DNA of 64,000 bases, taken from Salinilacustrithrix flava (GTDB lineage: Bacteria; Actinomycetota; Acidimicrobiia; Acidimicrobiales; Salinilacustritrichaceae). Positions 33,672-42,568 of this stretch are shown here, in pieces. Below the pieces are notes generated by a model that did not search any database, had not been told where the DNA came from, and saw nothing but the letters and a program-made list of their open reading frames with translations. Position 1 is the stretch's first letter; the number at the start of each line of letters is the position of its first letter. Position numbers and translations under genes: made by a program. The DNA lies in the NCBI RefSeq assembly GCF_041228405.1, contig NZ_CP133888.1, forward strand, positions 1,364,001 to 1,428,000, read 5' to 3'.

Positions 33672-35150
33672 GTGGACACCGTGCTCGTCTTCGGCGACCA
33701 GCTCAACCGCCGCATCGGCGCGCTGGCAGCGCGCGAACCCGGCGAATGCCGCGTGCTGCTCGTGGAGAGCGAGGCGCTGCTCCGACCGGCGCGCCACGTC
33801 CAGCGGCTGCACCTCGTGATCACCGCCATGCGCCGCTTCGCCGAGGAGCTGCGCGACGCCGGCTACGACGTCGACCTCCGGCGGGCACCCACCATGGCCG
33901 CCGGCATCGAGGCCCACGTGGCGGAGCACCGCCCCGACCGGGTGATCGCCACCGAGGCGAACTCCCGGGCCGGTCGGGCGCTGTGCGAGCGACTCGGCAT
34001 CGAGCAGGTGCGGTCGAACCAGTTCCTGCGCCACCACGACGAGCTCGCGGCGTGGGCCGAGGGTCGCCGCAGCCTCAAGCTGGAGGACTTCTACCGCTGG
34101 ACCCGGACCGACCTCGGCTACCTCATGGACGGCGACCGGCCGGTGGGTGGCCGCTGGAACCTGGACGCCGACAACCGGGAGCCGCCGCCGGAGGACGCGT
34201 CGATCTTCACCGAGCCGCAGGCGTCGCGCCTCGACGAGGTCGACGAGGAGGTCCTCGCCTCCCTCCCCGACGCCAAGGGTGCGGAACCGGTGGGGTGGTG
34301 GGCGACCTCACGCCGCGCCGCACTCGCCCGGCTGCGCCACTTCGTCGACCACGAGCTGGTGCGGTTCGGCACCTACGAGGACGCCATGACCACCCGATCG
34401 TGGTCGCTGGCCCACTCGATGCTGAGCCCGTACCTGAACCTCGGCCTGCTGCTGCCCGACGAGGTCTGCGACCGGGTCGAGGACGCCTACCGCTCCGGGG
34501 CCGTCCCGCTGAACAGCGCCGAAGGGTTCATCCGCCAGGTCATCGGGTGGCGGGAGTTCGTGTGGGGGCTCTACTGGCTGTGGCCGGACCACGCCGACAG
34601 CAACGCCCTCGGCCACGACGGCGACCTGCCGCCGATGTTCACCGGCGAGGCGTCGACCGACATGGCGTGCATGGCCGACACCGTCGCCGGCCTGCACGAG
34701 CGGGCGTGGGTCCACCACATCCCCCGGCTGATGCTGCTGTCCAACGTCGCCAACCTCCTCGGGGTCCACCCCCGCCACGTCCTCGACTGGATGTCCGACA
34801 CCTACATCGACGCGGCCGAGTGGGTGATGGTCCCCAACGTCATGGGCATGGCGCTGTGGGCCGACGGCGGGCGGATGGCGACCAAGCCCTACGTCTCGGG
34901 CGGTGCCTACGTGAACCGGATGAGCGACTACTGCCGCGGGTGCCGGTACGACCCGCGCCGGCGCACCGGGGAGGACGCCTGCCCGATCACCACGCTCTAC
35001 TGGGACTTCCTCGCCCGGCACCGCGAGCGGCTCTCCGGCAACAACCGGATGGCACGGCCGCTCGCCAACCTCGATCGGCTGTCCGACCTCGACGACGTGC
35101 GAGCCCGTGCCGCCGCGGCGATCGAGGCCGCCGCGGAGGGACGACTCTGA
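33672..35150 (+). CDS. Fe-S cluster (6-4) photolyase / bacterial cryptochrome (PhrB-like, FeS-BCP)
   Basis: A 492-residue member of the cryptochrome/photolyase-related family with an iron-sulfur cluster. An N-terminal Rossmann domain (TVLVFGDQLN) precedes the helical FAD-binding domain. The four cluster cysteines are at 333, 421, 424 and 437; the spacing of 88, 3 and 13 is identical to Agrobacterium PhrB (Cys350, 438, 441, 454). The segment GFIRQVIGWREFVWG and the C-terminal YCRGCRY region are family-typical. PhrB-type enzymes repair (6-4) photoproducts with light and carry FAD plus a lumazine antenna. Repair rather than signalling is favoured by family precedent. The GTG start is 10 bases after the previous stop, with no clear ribosome binding site. 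Convergent with an AidB-like gene. Confidence 0.9.
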   Translation: MDTVLVFGDQLNRRIGALAAREPGECRVLLVESEALLRPARHVQRLHLVITAMRRFAEELRDAGYDVDLRRAPTMAAGIEAHVAEHRPDRVIATEANSRAGRALCERLGIEQVRSNQFLRHHDELAAWAEGRRSLKLEDFYRWTRTDLGYLMDGDRPVGGRWNLDADNREPPPEDASIFTEPQASRLDEVDEEVLASLPDAKGAEPVGWWATSRRAALARLRHFVDHELVRFGTYEDAMTTRSWSLAHSMLSPYLNLGLLLPDEVCDRVEDAYRSGAVPLNSAEGFIRQVIGWREFVWGLYWLWPDHADSNALGHDGDLPPMFTGEASTDMACMADTVAGLHERAWVHHIPRLMLLSNVANLLGVHPRHVLDWMSDTYIDAAEWVMVPNVMGMALWADGGRMATKPYVSGGAYVNRMSDYCRGCRYDPRRRTGEDACPITTLYWDFLARHRERLSGNNRMARPLANLDRLSDLDDVRARAAAAIEAAAEGRL

Positions 35151-35160
35151 CCCGGGTGGG

Positions 35161-36804
35161 TCAGGCCACCACCGGCCGGGCCCGGTCGATGACCTCGTCG
35201 AGTGCCAGTCCGGTGGGCAGCGTCCCGAACGCCAGGCGACCGTCGTCGCCCAGCCGTGACGCCACGAACGCGTCGGCCACCGGGGCCGGGGAGTGCTGCA
35301 GCACCTGCGACGCCTGGAACAGCAGCGCCATCTGCTCGACGAGGCGCCGGGCGCGCAGCTCGATGTCATCGAAGTCGCCCAGCTCCGTGCGGAGCGCGTC
35401 GGCGGCGGTGTCGAACCGGCGGTCGCTGCCGGCGGCGGCGTCGACCTCGGTCCAGTAGGCGTCGAGCGTCTCGGGCGCCCGACCCACCGCTCGCAGCACG
35501 TCCAGGCAGATCACGTTGCCCGACCCCTCCCACACGCCGTTCAGCGGCGACTGGCGGAACAGGCGGGGCAGGTCGGACTCCTCGACGTAGCCGGCACCAC
35601 CCAGGCACTCCAGCGACTCGGCGGTGTGCATCGGCGCCCGCTTGCAGGTCCAGTACTTCACGATCGGGGTGAGCAGGCGCTTCATGTGCTGCTCGTGCTC
35701 GTCGGCGGCCGGGGCATCGAAGGCGCGGGCCAAGCGGATGGCGGAGAGCGTGGCCGCCTCGGATTCGATGGCGAGGTCGGCGAGCACGTTGGCCATCAGC
35801 GGCTGGCGGTCGAGGGTGGCGCCGAACGCGGTGCGGTGGTGCGCGTGCCAGGTGGCCTGGGCCACGCCCTGGCGGTGGATGGCGGTGGCGCCGAGCACGC
35901 AGTCCAGGCGCGTGTGGTTCACCATCTCGATGATCGTGCGGACCCCGCGGCCCTCGTCGCCGATGCGCTCCCCGAAGGTGTCGAGCAGCTCGATCTCACT
36001 CGACGCGTTCGACCGATCGCCCAGCTTGTCCTTCAGCCGCTGGATGCGGACCGGGTTGCGGGTCCCGTCGGGACGCCAGCGCGGCACGAGGAAGCAGGTG
36101 AGACCGCCTGGTGCCTGGGCCAGCACGAGGAAGACGTCGCACATGGGTGCCGAGCAGAACCACTTGTGGCCGGTGAGCCGGTACGAGCCGTCGTCGGCCG
36201 GCGTCGCGGTGGTCGTGTTGGCCCGGACGTCGGAGCCGCCCTGCTTCTCGGTCATCGCCATGCCGCAGGTCGCACCTGACTTCTCGCCGGCGGGACGGTT
36301 GGCCGGGTCGTACTCGAGCGAGGTGAGGCGGGGCTCCCACACCGCGGCCAGGCGGGGCTCGTGCCGCAGCGCGGGCACCGACGAGTAGGTCATGGAGATC
36401 GGGCAGATGTGGCCGCCGTCGACCTGGTACCAGGTGAGGACCTTGGCGGCCCGGGCCACGTGGGCGCCGGTGCGCTCGTCGGCCCAGGGCGCGGCATGGA
36501 GGCCGTGGGCCACCGCGGTGCGCATCAGCTGGTGGTAGGCGGGGTGGTAGTCGACGACGTCGAGGCGGTTGCCGTACCGATCGTGCGTGCGCAGCTCGGG
36601 TGGGTTGCGGTTCGCCTGGCGGCCCCACTCGATGGCCTCGGGCGAACCGGCGAGGCGGCCCAGGGTGGCGAGGTCGGCCAACGCCCACTCACCGCCGCTG
36701 CGGGCGACGGCGTCGACGAGGGCGACGTCGGAGCCGAAGACGTCGTGGCCCTCGAGCGGTGGCGGCTGGTTGGTGACCTCGTGGGTGTCGAATCCGGTCA
36801 GCAC
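35161..36804 (-). CDS. AidB-like acyl-CoA dehydrogenase family flavoprotein
   Basis: This 547-residue protein has the length and N-terminus of the AidB subfamily (THEVTNQPPPLEG), unlike 380-residue catabolic enzymes. The flavin-domain signature AMTEKQGGSDVRANT is intact, as are CGMA and the helical-domain segments VNHTRLDCVLG and ECLGGAGYVEES. In E. coli AidB binds FAD and DNA and protects promoters from alkylation damage; catalytic activity is weak. A true acyl-CoA dehydrogenase of long type is the alternative. The start GTG 36804 is selected because TACCCT lies 7 nt upstream and similarity begins there. It converges on the photolyase gene 10 bases away, making a small DNA-damage pair. Confidence 0.85.
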   Translation of the reverse strand: MLTGFDTHEVTNQPPPLEGHDVFGSDVALVDAVARSGGEWALADLATLGRLAGSPEAIEWGRQANRNPPELRTHDRYGNRLDVVDYHPAYHQLMRTAVAHGLHAAPWADERTGAHVARAAKVLTWYQVDGGHICPISMTYSSVPALRHEPRLAAVWEPRLTSLEYDPANRPAGEKSGATCGMAMTEKQGGSDVRANTTTATPADDGSYRLTGHKWFCSAPMCDVFLVLAQAPGGLTCFLVPRWRPDGTRNPVRIQRLKDKLGDRSNASSEIELLDTFGERIGDEGRGVRTIIEMVNHTRLDCVLGATAIHRQGVAQATWHAHHRTAFGATLDRQPLMANVLADLAIESEAATLSAIRLARAFDAPAADEHEQHMKRLLTPIVKYWTCKRAPMHTAESLECLGGAGYVEESDLPRLFRQSPLNGVWEGSGNVICLDVLRAVGRAPETLDAYWTEVDAAAGSDRRFDTAADALRTELGDFDDIELRARRLVEQMALLFQASQVLQHSPAPVADAFVASRLGDDGRLAFGTLPTGLALDEVIDRARPVVA

Positions 36805-36811
36805 ACGGTCG

Positions 36812-36817
36812 AGGGTA
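36812..36817 (-). promoter_or_regulatory. candidate -10 box (TACCCT), leaderless start of AidB-like gene
   Basis: On the minus strand TACCCT ends 7 nt before GTG 36804. A 14-bp palindrome lies about 30 bases further upstream. Confidence 0.45.
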
Positions 36818-36847
36818 CGGGACCCTCTCGGGGTCGTGGGCCGGCAA

Positions 36848-36861
36848 CGCGTCCGGACGCG
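36848..36861. promoter_or_regulatory. 14-bp perfect palindrome upstream of AidB-like promoter
   Basis: CGCGTCCGGACGCG is fully self-complementary and lies just upstream of where the -35 region of the AidB-like gene should be. It could be an activator or repressor site. It also touches the neighbouring terminator stem by one base, so coincidence in GC-rich sequence is possible. Confidence 0.35.
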
Positions 36862-36898
36862 ACGGTGAGCGGGCACCCGCAGGTGCCCGCTCGCCGTC
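36861..36898 (-). terminator. long stem-loop after the first large cwb2 gene
   Basis: An 11-bp perfect stem, GAGCGGGCACC with GGTGCCCGCTC around loop CGCA, is extended by a T-G pair and five more pairs (GACGG/CCGTC), giving about 17 pairs. It lies 14 bases after the stop at 36912 in the direction of transcription. There is no U-tract. The inner stem is identical to that at 42509. Confidence 0.7.
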
Positions 36899-36911
36899 GA
36901 GGCTCCGGCGG

Positions 36912-39900
36912 TCAGCTCAACGCTGCGGCGATGGCATCGACGACGGCCTCGGCGATCGCCGCCGGGCCCCCGTAGATCTCCACCTCGGTGACGGATTCAG
37001 CCCGATCGGCCAGGTACCCAGCGGTCGCTGCGCTCAGGGCGTCGCTCGCCGAGAGCATCAGCGGCCCGCCGTTCATCGCCGAGGCGACCCCGCCGCTGAG
37101 GGCGTCAGGGAACTTCTCGCCGCTGGTGATGCCGACGAAGGTCGGGGCCTCGAAGAACGCGGCGGCCAGCAGCGCTGACGTGGCGTACCGGTCGGCGCCG
37201 GCGATCGCTTGGGCACCCGTGTCCGCCCGGGTGGCCGGCCCGCCGACGGCGTAGCGGACGTCGGGCACGTTCGCCGTCAGGTAGTCGACCACCGCAGGAA
37301 CCATCTGGTCGCCGTCGGTGAGCAGCACCGCCCCGTCCACCGTGGCCGCAGCCGTGCCGGCGGTGAGCCCGTCGGCGAAGTTGCGACCGGTGGTCAGGAA
37401 CACCGTCGCCGGGTTCCCGAGCCCGGTCTCGGCGATCTCGATCGCCGTCTCGTACCGGGTGGCGCCGGCGAACCGGACCACCTCGTAGCCGAGGTCGACG
37501 ATCGCCGCCTCCACGCTGTCGCTCAGCGCTGCGGTGCCTCCGAGGAGGTACACCGTCGCGCCGGGCTCGAGCACCCGGTCCAGCTCCTCGGCGACCCGGC
37601 TGTCCAGCTCACCGGTGTAGGTGAGCAGCATCGGGGCGTCCTTGGCCACGGCCAGCGGGGTGCCGGCCAGGGCGTCGGCGAACACGCCGGCGTTGGCCAG
37701 CACGGCCGCACCGGCCTTCTCCGGGAACTGGGCCTTGGCCACCTCGATCGCCGTGGCGACCCGGTCCTGGCCGGCGCGCCGGGCGACGACCAGACCGGGC
37801 GGGAAGTCGGGGTCGTCATCGAAGGGCGGAGGCGTGACGCCGCCACCGCCACCGGTGTCGTCGTCCCCATCGTCCCCGTCGTCACCACCGTCGCCGGAAC
37901 CCTGGCCGAACAGCCAGCCGTAGACCTCGGAGACGTAGCCGTCGATCCACCAGACCCGGCGGGCCATCGCATCCGATCCGACGGCCTCGCCGTCCTCGAG
38001 GAGCAGCTCGGTCCAGGTGCCGTAGAGGAACTCACCACCCGGGTTGGCCGCGAGGCTCGCCTCGCTGGCCTCCAGGCCCGGGGTGCCCTGCTCCATCTGG
38101 TCGAACTCGTTGCAGAAGCCCGACCCGATCAGCTCCTCGGGCACGTCCTCCACCTCGTGCGGGTCGTTCGGGTAGCACGTGCTCACGTCGCCGCCCTCCG
38201 TCTCCGCCCAGACCTCGTAGTCGTCACCGAAGCTCACGCCCCGGCTGTAGAACAGGTCCAGCGGTTCCGGCTCGCCATCGGCCGAGGTGGTGTTGTCACC
38301 GGTCTCGTAGACGATGAAGTACCGCGACGGATCCCGGACGTCCTCGCTCTCGCCGTCACCAGCGAGGTAGCCCGGAGGCTCCCAACCGAGGGTGTCGGCC
38401 GTGATGCCGTAGCCGTACGGTCCGCCGGTCATCGCGTAGCGCGGGTCGAGGGTGGTGATCCGCATCGACTTGTGCTGGGTGACGTTGCGGGCCGGCTCGG
38501 CTGCGCCGGCGGCGTAGCTGTTGCAGACCCGGGGCTCGTCCACCTCACCCGAACCTGTCTCGGTGCTCCGGAAGGTCTCGCAGGTCACCGTCCCGTCACC
38601 GGTGTGGGTGGTGCCGTCCCAGTGGGTGTAGTCGCCCGGGAGGGTCGTCCAGTCCTGCGCACCGCTGAAGGAGCGCCGGATGTTCAGCTCGTACCGGTCC
38701 TGGCCGACCGTGTTGAGCCGCCAGTTCGGCGACCAGGCGTACAGCATCATCACGAAGTCGCCGTCGAGGAAGCCGCGGTGGCCCTTGGCGACCTCGTAGG
38801 GGTTGTACCAGGACTGGTCGGCGAGGTTGCTGTCCCCGTCGGTGCGGCTGTCCTCCTCGCAGGTCACCTGCAGCTCGCCGCTGACGTTGGTGGGCGCGGC
38901 CGGGCACTGGTGCCAGGTCAGCACCTTGGTGGTGTCGCCTTCGCCCTGCACCACACCCTGCAGGTCCGGGTTCGTGTCGCTCGTGGCGAACGTGGACTCG
39001 CCGAAGGTCAGCGTCGGCGTCGCCGTCGCTGTGTCGGCGGCCGTGTCGATGGCCGTGTCCGGCACGGTGGCCGACAGGTTGATGGCCGAATCGAGGCACA
39101 CGCCCTCGGGGTAGTAGGGGTTCGAGCCGTCGCCGTAGGCCTTGGTCTCGCACTCCATGTTCCGGAAGGCGTACGGGTTGCCGTCGGTGATGTCCCAGTC
39201 CGTGGGGAGCACGATCCGGCGCGACATCACGTCGGCCGGGCCGCCCTGGTTCATCTGCCCCTGCTTCCAGGTGGGCAGCGCCAGCAGGCCGCCGGTCGCC
39301 ACCGAGGTGTCGGGGTGGACCTTCTGGATGTCCTGGGCGAGCAGGCTGCCGCGCCGGGCGATCTCGGTGGCGTAGAGGTCGTAGCCGAAGTCGGCCCAGC
39401 CGAACATCTCTTCGGTGTTCTTCGGGGCGAAGAACTCGCCGGTCGTCCAGTCGACCTCGGGCTGGTTCAGCAGGTTGCCGTGGAAGGCCAGGTTGGCCAG
39501 GAGGCCGTCCTGCTCGTGACCGACCAGCTCGTCGGTCAGCGACATGCTGAACGAGTGGTACCACTGGTTCTTGCCGTCGTCGAAGGGGACGCACAGCTGC
39601 TCATCGATCTCCGCTGTGCACACCGTGTCGGTCGGGAGCCCGGTCTCCGGGTCGGCGAGGTACAGCGCCCGGCCGAGGCCTTTGTCCTCCTCGAGCTGCA
39701 CGATGGCGAAGGCGCTGTCGGTGCTCGCGTCCGCCACTGCGCCGCTCGAGTCGTAGCCGAACAGGTTGAGGCGCGCCCGCGTGGCGGCGGTGTTGCCGAG
39801 CAGGGGCAGGCCGTCCTCGGTGACGCACACGTCCGTGGGCTCGTCGTTCTGACCGGTCGGGACCACGACGGTGTCGGCGCAGCTGTCCTTCAGCCCGAAG

Positions 39901-41333
39901 TCGGTGGGCACGAGCGGGATGCTCTCGTCATCGGCGGGCGGGTCCACGGTGCTGGCCGCACCCCAGCAGTACGGCGCGGTGTCGTCCGGGCTGCACTTGG
40001 CGTTGTCGGTGATCGGCATCGGCATCGCCATCGGCACGAACGGCTTCGGCTTCTGGGTGATGCCCTCGACGCTGGCGGCCGCCACCTCGTAGTCGGCGAG
40101 AGCCATGGGCGTGGTGCCGGTCTCGTCGGCGGGGTCCTGGACGACGTCGAAGTCCTGCCAGTCGATGTAGGAGTACCAGACGTCGGTCTGGTTGTTCGCG
40201 ATCGCGCCGCTCCACCCCTCGCCGGGGCCCTCGCCCTGGCCGGGCCGGAGACCTTCAGGGTCCTCCTGCCAGGTCATGGCGAAGCCGGCGCCGGCGACGC
40301 CGGCGACCTCGATGCGCATCGCGTCGCGACGACCGGAGGTCAGGCGCTCGGTGTTGAACCAGCGCATGTAGCTGGCCTCTTCGGGGAGGGTCCGCGGGTC
40401 ATCGCCGGCCACCATCTGGCCACGGGCGGTCCACACGCAGCTGAAGGGCACCTCACCGACCGGCTGGTTCTGTGGCGTCCGGTCGTCGGTGTAGTCGATG
40501 GAGCCCTGCTGGCCGGCGACCTGGTACATGTCGAGCAGGTACAGGTCGTCGGGCGAGGCTGTCGAGAGGTCGATGCCCAGGTAGTCCGCGATGGCGGCGC
40601 GACGGGCCTGGCCCGCTTCGCTGCCGTCGAGCGAGTAGTTGGGCTGCCCGCTCGAGCAGTAGCGGCTGGGCCAGGCGACGAGGACCTTCTCGCCCGCCAC
40701 GGCGTGGAACATGTTGATCACGTCGCCCGGGTAGCTGCCCCCGGTGTCGGAGAACAGCGCGATGTCCGGGCGGACCACGGTGGAGGAGGCTTCGAAGGCC
40801 GACTCCGACAGGTTCGACTTCTTCCACGTCTCGCCGTCGTCGAGGCTCACCGCGGCGTAGGCGTCGCGCTTGCCGTGTCCGACGAAGCCGACCCCGTCGA
40901 CTCCCTCGACCGGCCCGTTGATGAAGACGTTCACGATCGGCTTGGCTCGGTCGCGCGTCTCGACGAGGGCGCCGTCGACGTCGTAGTAGTCGACGGGCTC
41001 CACGAGCCCGTTGGCCCGCTGGGTCGGCACGTAGAACTTCATGTACGACGTGAACGCATGCTCGTTCTCGTCGAGGTGGCCGTCGACCGTCGGGCCCTGC
41101 CCGTCGTTCGAGGTGCTCTTGAGCACAGGCGTTCCCGGCTCCTCGCTGCCTCCGCCGTCATCGGCGGACGCGACGCCACCGAGCGTCGGCGCGAGCAGTG
41201 ACGCCGTGACCAGCGCCAACAGGGCGGTCCGTGCACCACGACGCGTGCGCCGCCGATGCTGGGGGTGCGATGTCGTCGGTGATGTCGAACCGCCCGCCCA
41301 CCGCGCCGAGTGCTCTTCTGGGGTTCTGCGCAT
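36912..41333 (-). CDS. large secreted protein with Asp-box and C-terminal cell-wall-binding repeats
   Basis: The 1473-residue product has a long signal peptide (basic start, hydrophobic core about 36-55). A 1100-residue extracellular body of unknown family follows, then a Gly/Asp linker and three cell-wall-binding repeat 2 modules (about 1178-1473; VLANAGVFADALAG, YLLGGTAALSD, FADGLTAG). The body contains a sialidase-type Asp-box (VSLDDGETW, about 165-173), aromatic-rich strands and many Asp/Asn, suggesting a beta-propeller with carbohydrate or calcium binding. No catalytic residues could be assigned. ATG 41333 follows AGGAGG by 10 nt; the GTG at 41342 is too close to that site. The cwb2 module is nearly the same as that of the 42569-45979 gene. 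Confidence 0.8.
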   Translation of the reverse strand: MRRTPEEHSARWAGGSTSPTTSHPQHRRRTRRGARTALLALVTASLLAPTLGGVASADDGGGSEEPGTPVLKSTSNDGQGPTVDGHLDENEHAFTSYMKFYVPTQRANGLVEPVDYYDVDGALVETRDRAKPIVNVFINGPVEGVDGVGFVGHGKRDAYAAVSLDDGETWKKSNLSESAFEASSTVVRPDIALFSDTGGSYPGDVINMFHAVAGEKVLVAWPSRYCSSGQPNYSLDGSEAGQARRAAIADYLGIDLSTASPDDLYLLDMYQVAGQQGSIDYTDDRTPQNQPVGEVPFSCVWTARGQMVAGDDPRTLPEEASYMRWFNTERLTSGRRDAMRIEVAGVAGAGFAMTWQEDPEGLRPGQGEGPGEGWSGAIANNQTDVWYSYIDWQDFDVVQDPADETGTTPMALADYEVAAASVEGITQKPKPFVPMAMPMPITDNAKCSPDDTAPYCWGAASTVDPPADDESIPLVPTDFGLKDSCADTVVVPTGQNDEPTDVCVTEDGLPLLGNTAATRARLNLFGYDSSGAVADASTDSAFAIVQLEEDKGLGRALYLADPETGLPTDTVCTAEIDEQLCVPFDDGKNQWYHSFSMSLTDELVGHEQDGLLANLAFHGNLLNQPEVDWTTGEFFAPKNTEEMFGWADFGYDLYATEIARRGSLLAQDIQKVHPDTSVATGGLLALPTWKQGQMNQGGPADVMSRRIVLPTDWDITDGNPYAFRNMECETKAYGDGSNPYYPEGVCLDSAINLSATVPDTAIDTAADTATATPTLTFGESTFATSDTNPDLQGVVQGEGDTTKVLTWHQCPAAPTNVSGELQVTCEEDSRTDGDSNLADQSWYNPYEVAKGHRGFLDGDFVMMLYAWSPNWRLNTVGQDRYELNIRRSFSGAQDWTTLPGDYTHWDGTTHTGDGTVTCETFRSTETGSGEVDEPRVCNSYAAGAAEPARNVTQHKSMRITTLDPRYAMTGGPYGYGITADTLGWEPPGYLAGDGESEDVRDPSRYFIVYETGDNTTSADGEPEPLDLFYSRGVSFGDDYEVWAETEGGDVSTCYPNDPHEVEDVPEELIGSGFCNEFDQMEQGTPGLEASEASLAANPGGEFLYGTWTELLLEDGEAVGSDAMARRVWWIDGYVSEVYGWLFGQGSGDGGDDGDDGDDDTGGGGGVTPPPFDDDPDFPPGLVVARRAGQDRVATAIEVAKAQFPEKAGAAVLANAGVFADALAGTPLAVAKDAPMLLTYTGELDSRVAEELDRVLEPGATVYLLGGTAALSDSVEAAIVDLGYEVVRFAGATRYETAIEIAETGLGNPATVFLTTGRNFADGLTAGTAAATVDGAVLLTDGDQMVPAVVDYLTANVPDVRYAVGGPATRADTGAQAIAGADRYATSALLAAAFFEAPTFVGITSGEKFPDALSGGVASAMNGGPLMLSASDALSAATAGYLADRAESVTEVEIYGGPAAIAEAVVDAIAAALS
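36915..37790 (-). repeat. cwb2 module, copy 1 of a duplicated cassette
   Basis: Three consecutive cell-wall-binding repeats at the 3' end of the first large gene share long identical nucleotide stretches with 42572-43440, for example around 37640-37725 versus 43290-43365. Duplication or recombination between the two genes explains the near identity. Confidence 0.75.
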
Positions 41334-41447
41334 GCAGATCACTCCTCCTCGTTCAGAGAGGGAGGGAGCGTCTCGAACTCAGGTTGCGCAGCAGGTCACC
41401 TGACGGTGGCAGCTCGGTGGCAGACGGCGACCCGCTCCAAAACGCCC

Positions 41448-41478
41448 GGAGCCCCGGGAAGAGGCGACCCGGGGCTCC
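41448..41478 (-). terminator. intrinsic terminator of the alpha/beta-hydrolase gene
   Basis: GGAGCCCCGGG pairs perfectly with CCCGGGGCTCC (11 bp, 9-base loop). On the minus strand, TTTT follows within 5 bases of the stem. This is the best rho-independent terminator in the window and lies 126 bases after the hydrolase stop. The rest of the gap to 41334 is the 5' leader of the next gene. Confidence 0.75.
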
Positions 41479-41604
41479 GCGCCCCTGTGGTGGGGGAACG
41501 TCCGCACGATGAGCGCGCCAGGTGGCCTCGCGATCGCCGGGCGGTGGCAGATCGGTTGCAGTGATGCCGGCGACGGGGAGGAGAGGACCTCTCGGCTGGG
41601 TCGC

Positions 41605-42444
41605 TCACGTCGCGGCGGCTGTTCGGGTGACGGGTGCGACCTCGTCGAGGAACGCCTCGACCTCGCCGAGCATCCGCTTGGGGAAGACGCGCATCCCGAA
41701 CGGCATCAGGCCCCGGACCAGGCGGGCGCCGGGGATCTGCTCGCTGAGGTTCTCGGCGTCGCTGAAGGGGTGGATGAGGTCGGCCTGGTGCCCGATCACC
41801 AGCACCGGCAGGTCGAGCTCGGCACGGCGGTCGTAGGTGGGGGCGATGGGGCCGACGAGGATGCCGTGCAGGATCGCCGAGACCACATCGGGTGGCAGGG
41901 AGATCGCGTCGAGCGCGCTGTCGAGTTCGTCGATGCCGGTCCGCGGCAGCCGACGCAGCAGGTCGGTGACCGGGATGAGCGGACGTCGGGCGTAGTGCGT
42001 GGTGAGCAGCACGGGCACGAAGGTGAGCGCGGCGGCTGGCACGGCCCACTCGAGCACGGGCATCTCGACCACCAGGGCCCGCACCCGCTCGGGGTGCGTG
42101 GTGGCGGCGAGGAGGGAGACGTTGGCGCCGAGGGACACGCCACCCAGGACGGCCTGGGGCACCTCGAGGTGGTCGAGGAGCGCGACGACCTGCTCCACGT
42201 AGGTGTCGAAGCGGTACTCGGCGGCGTGCACCGGCTTGTCGCTCTGCCCGTGGCCGAGCAGGTCGAGGAGCACGACCCGACGGCCGCCACCGGCGAGGCG
42301 GCGGGCGAAGCCCCGGTTCAGCTTGGTGTTGAGGAGCAGCCCGTGGAGCAGCACCACGACGTCGTCGCCGGTGCCGAAGGTCTCGTAGTGGAGGCACCGG
42401 CCGCCCCACTCGAAGAGGTCCGAGGTGCTGGTGGACGAGGTCAT
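41605..42444 (-). CDS. alpha/beta-fold hydrolase
   Basis: The 279-residue cytoplasmic protein has the complete alpha/beta-hydrolase order: oxyanion strand VVLLHGLLLN (about 31-40), LLDLLGHGQSDKP, and nucleophile elbow GGVSLGA. The acid is in VIGHQADLIHPF. The final His is not obvious, since the usual GH near the C-terminus reads RGLMPFGMRVF, so the catalytic triad may be altered. Substrate cannot be predicted; esterase, lipase or C-C hydrolase are options. ATG 42444 places the fold at the normal length; an upstream in-frame ATG at 42495 would add an unlikely extension. It sits between the two large cwb2 genes in the same direction and has its own terminator. Confidence 0.8.
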   Translation of the reverse strand: MTSSTSTSDLFEWGGRCLHYETFGTGDDVVVLLHGLLLNTKLNRGFARRLAGGGRRVVLLDLLGHGQSDKPVHAAEYRFDTYVEQVVALLDHLEVPQAVLGGVSLGANVSLLAATTHPERVRALVVEMPVLEWAVPAAALTFVPVLLTTHYARRPLIPVTDLLRRLPRTGIDELDSALDAISLPPDVVSAILHGILVGPIAPTYDRRAELDLPVLVIGHQADLIHPFSDAENLSEQIPGARLVRGLMPFGMRVFPKRMLGEVEAFLDEVAPVTRTAAAT

Positions 42445-42508
42445 GGCCTGATCCTGCGCCTCGACGACCACCCGCACCACATCCGAAGGTCCCATCCTGG
42501 GACGCGGA

Positions 42509-42538
42509 ACGAGCGGGCACCCGGAGGTGCCCGCTCGT
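42509..42538 (-). terminator. stem-loop after the second large cwb2 gene
   Basis: ACGAGCGGGCACC pairs with GGTGCCCGCTCGT (13 bp) around loop CGGA, 30 bases after the stop at 42569. The inner 11 bp on each arm are identical to the stem at 36867-36892, so gene end and terminator were copied together. No U-tract. Confidence 0.7.
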
Positions 42539-42568
42539 CTGGTGACCCGAGGAGGGGTCAGCCCGTGG

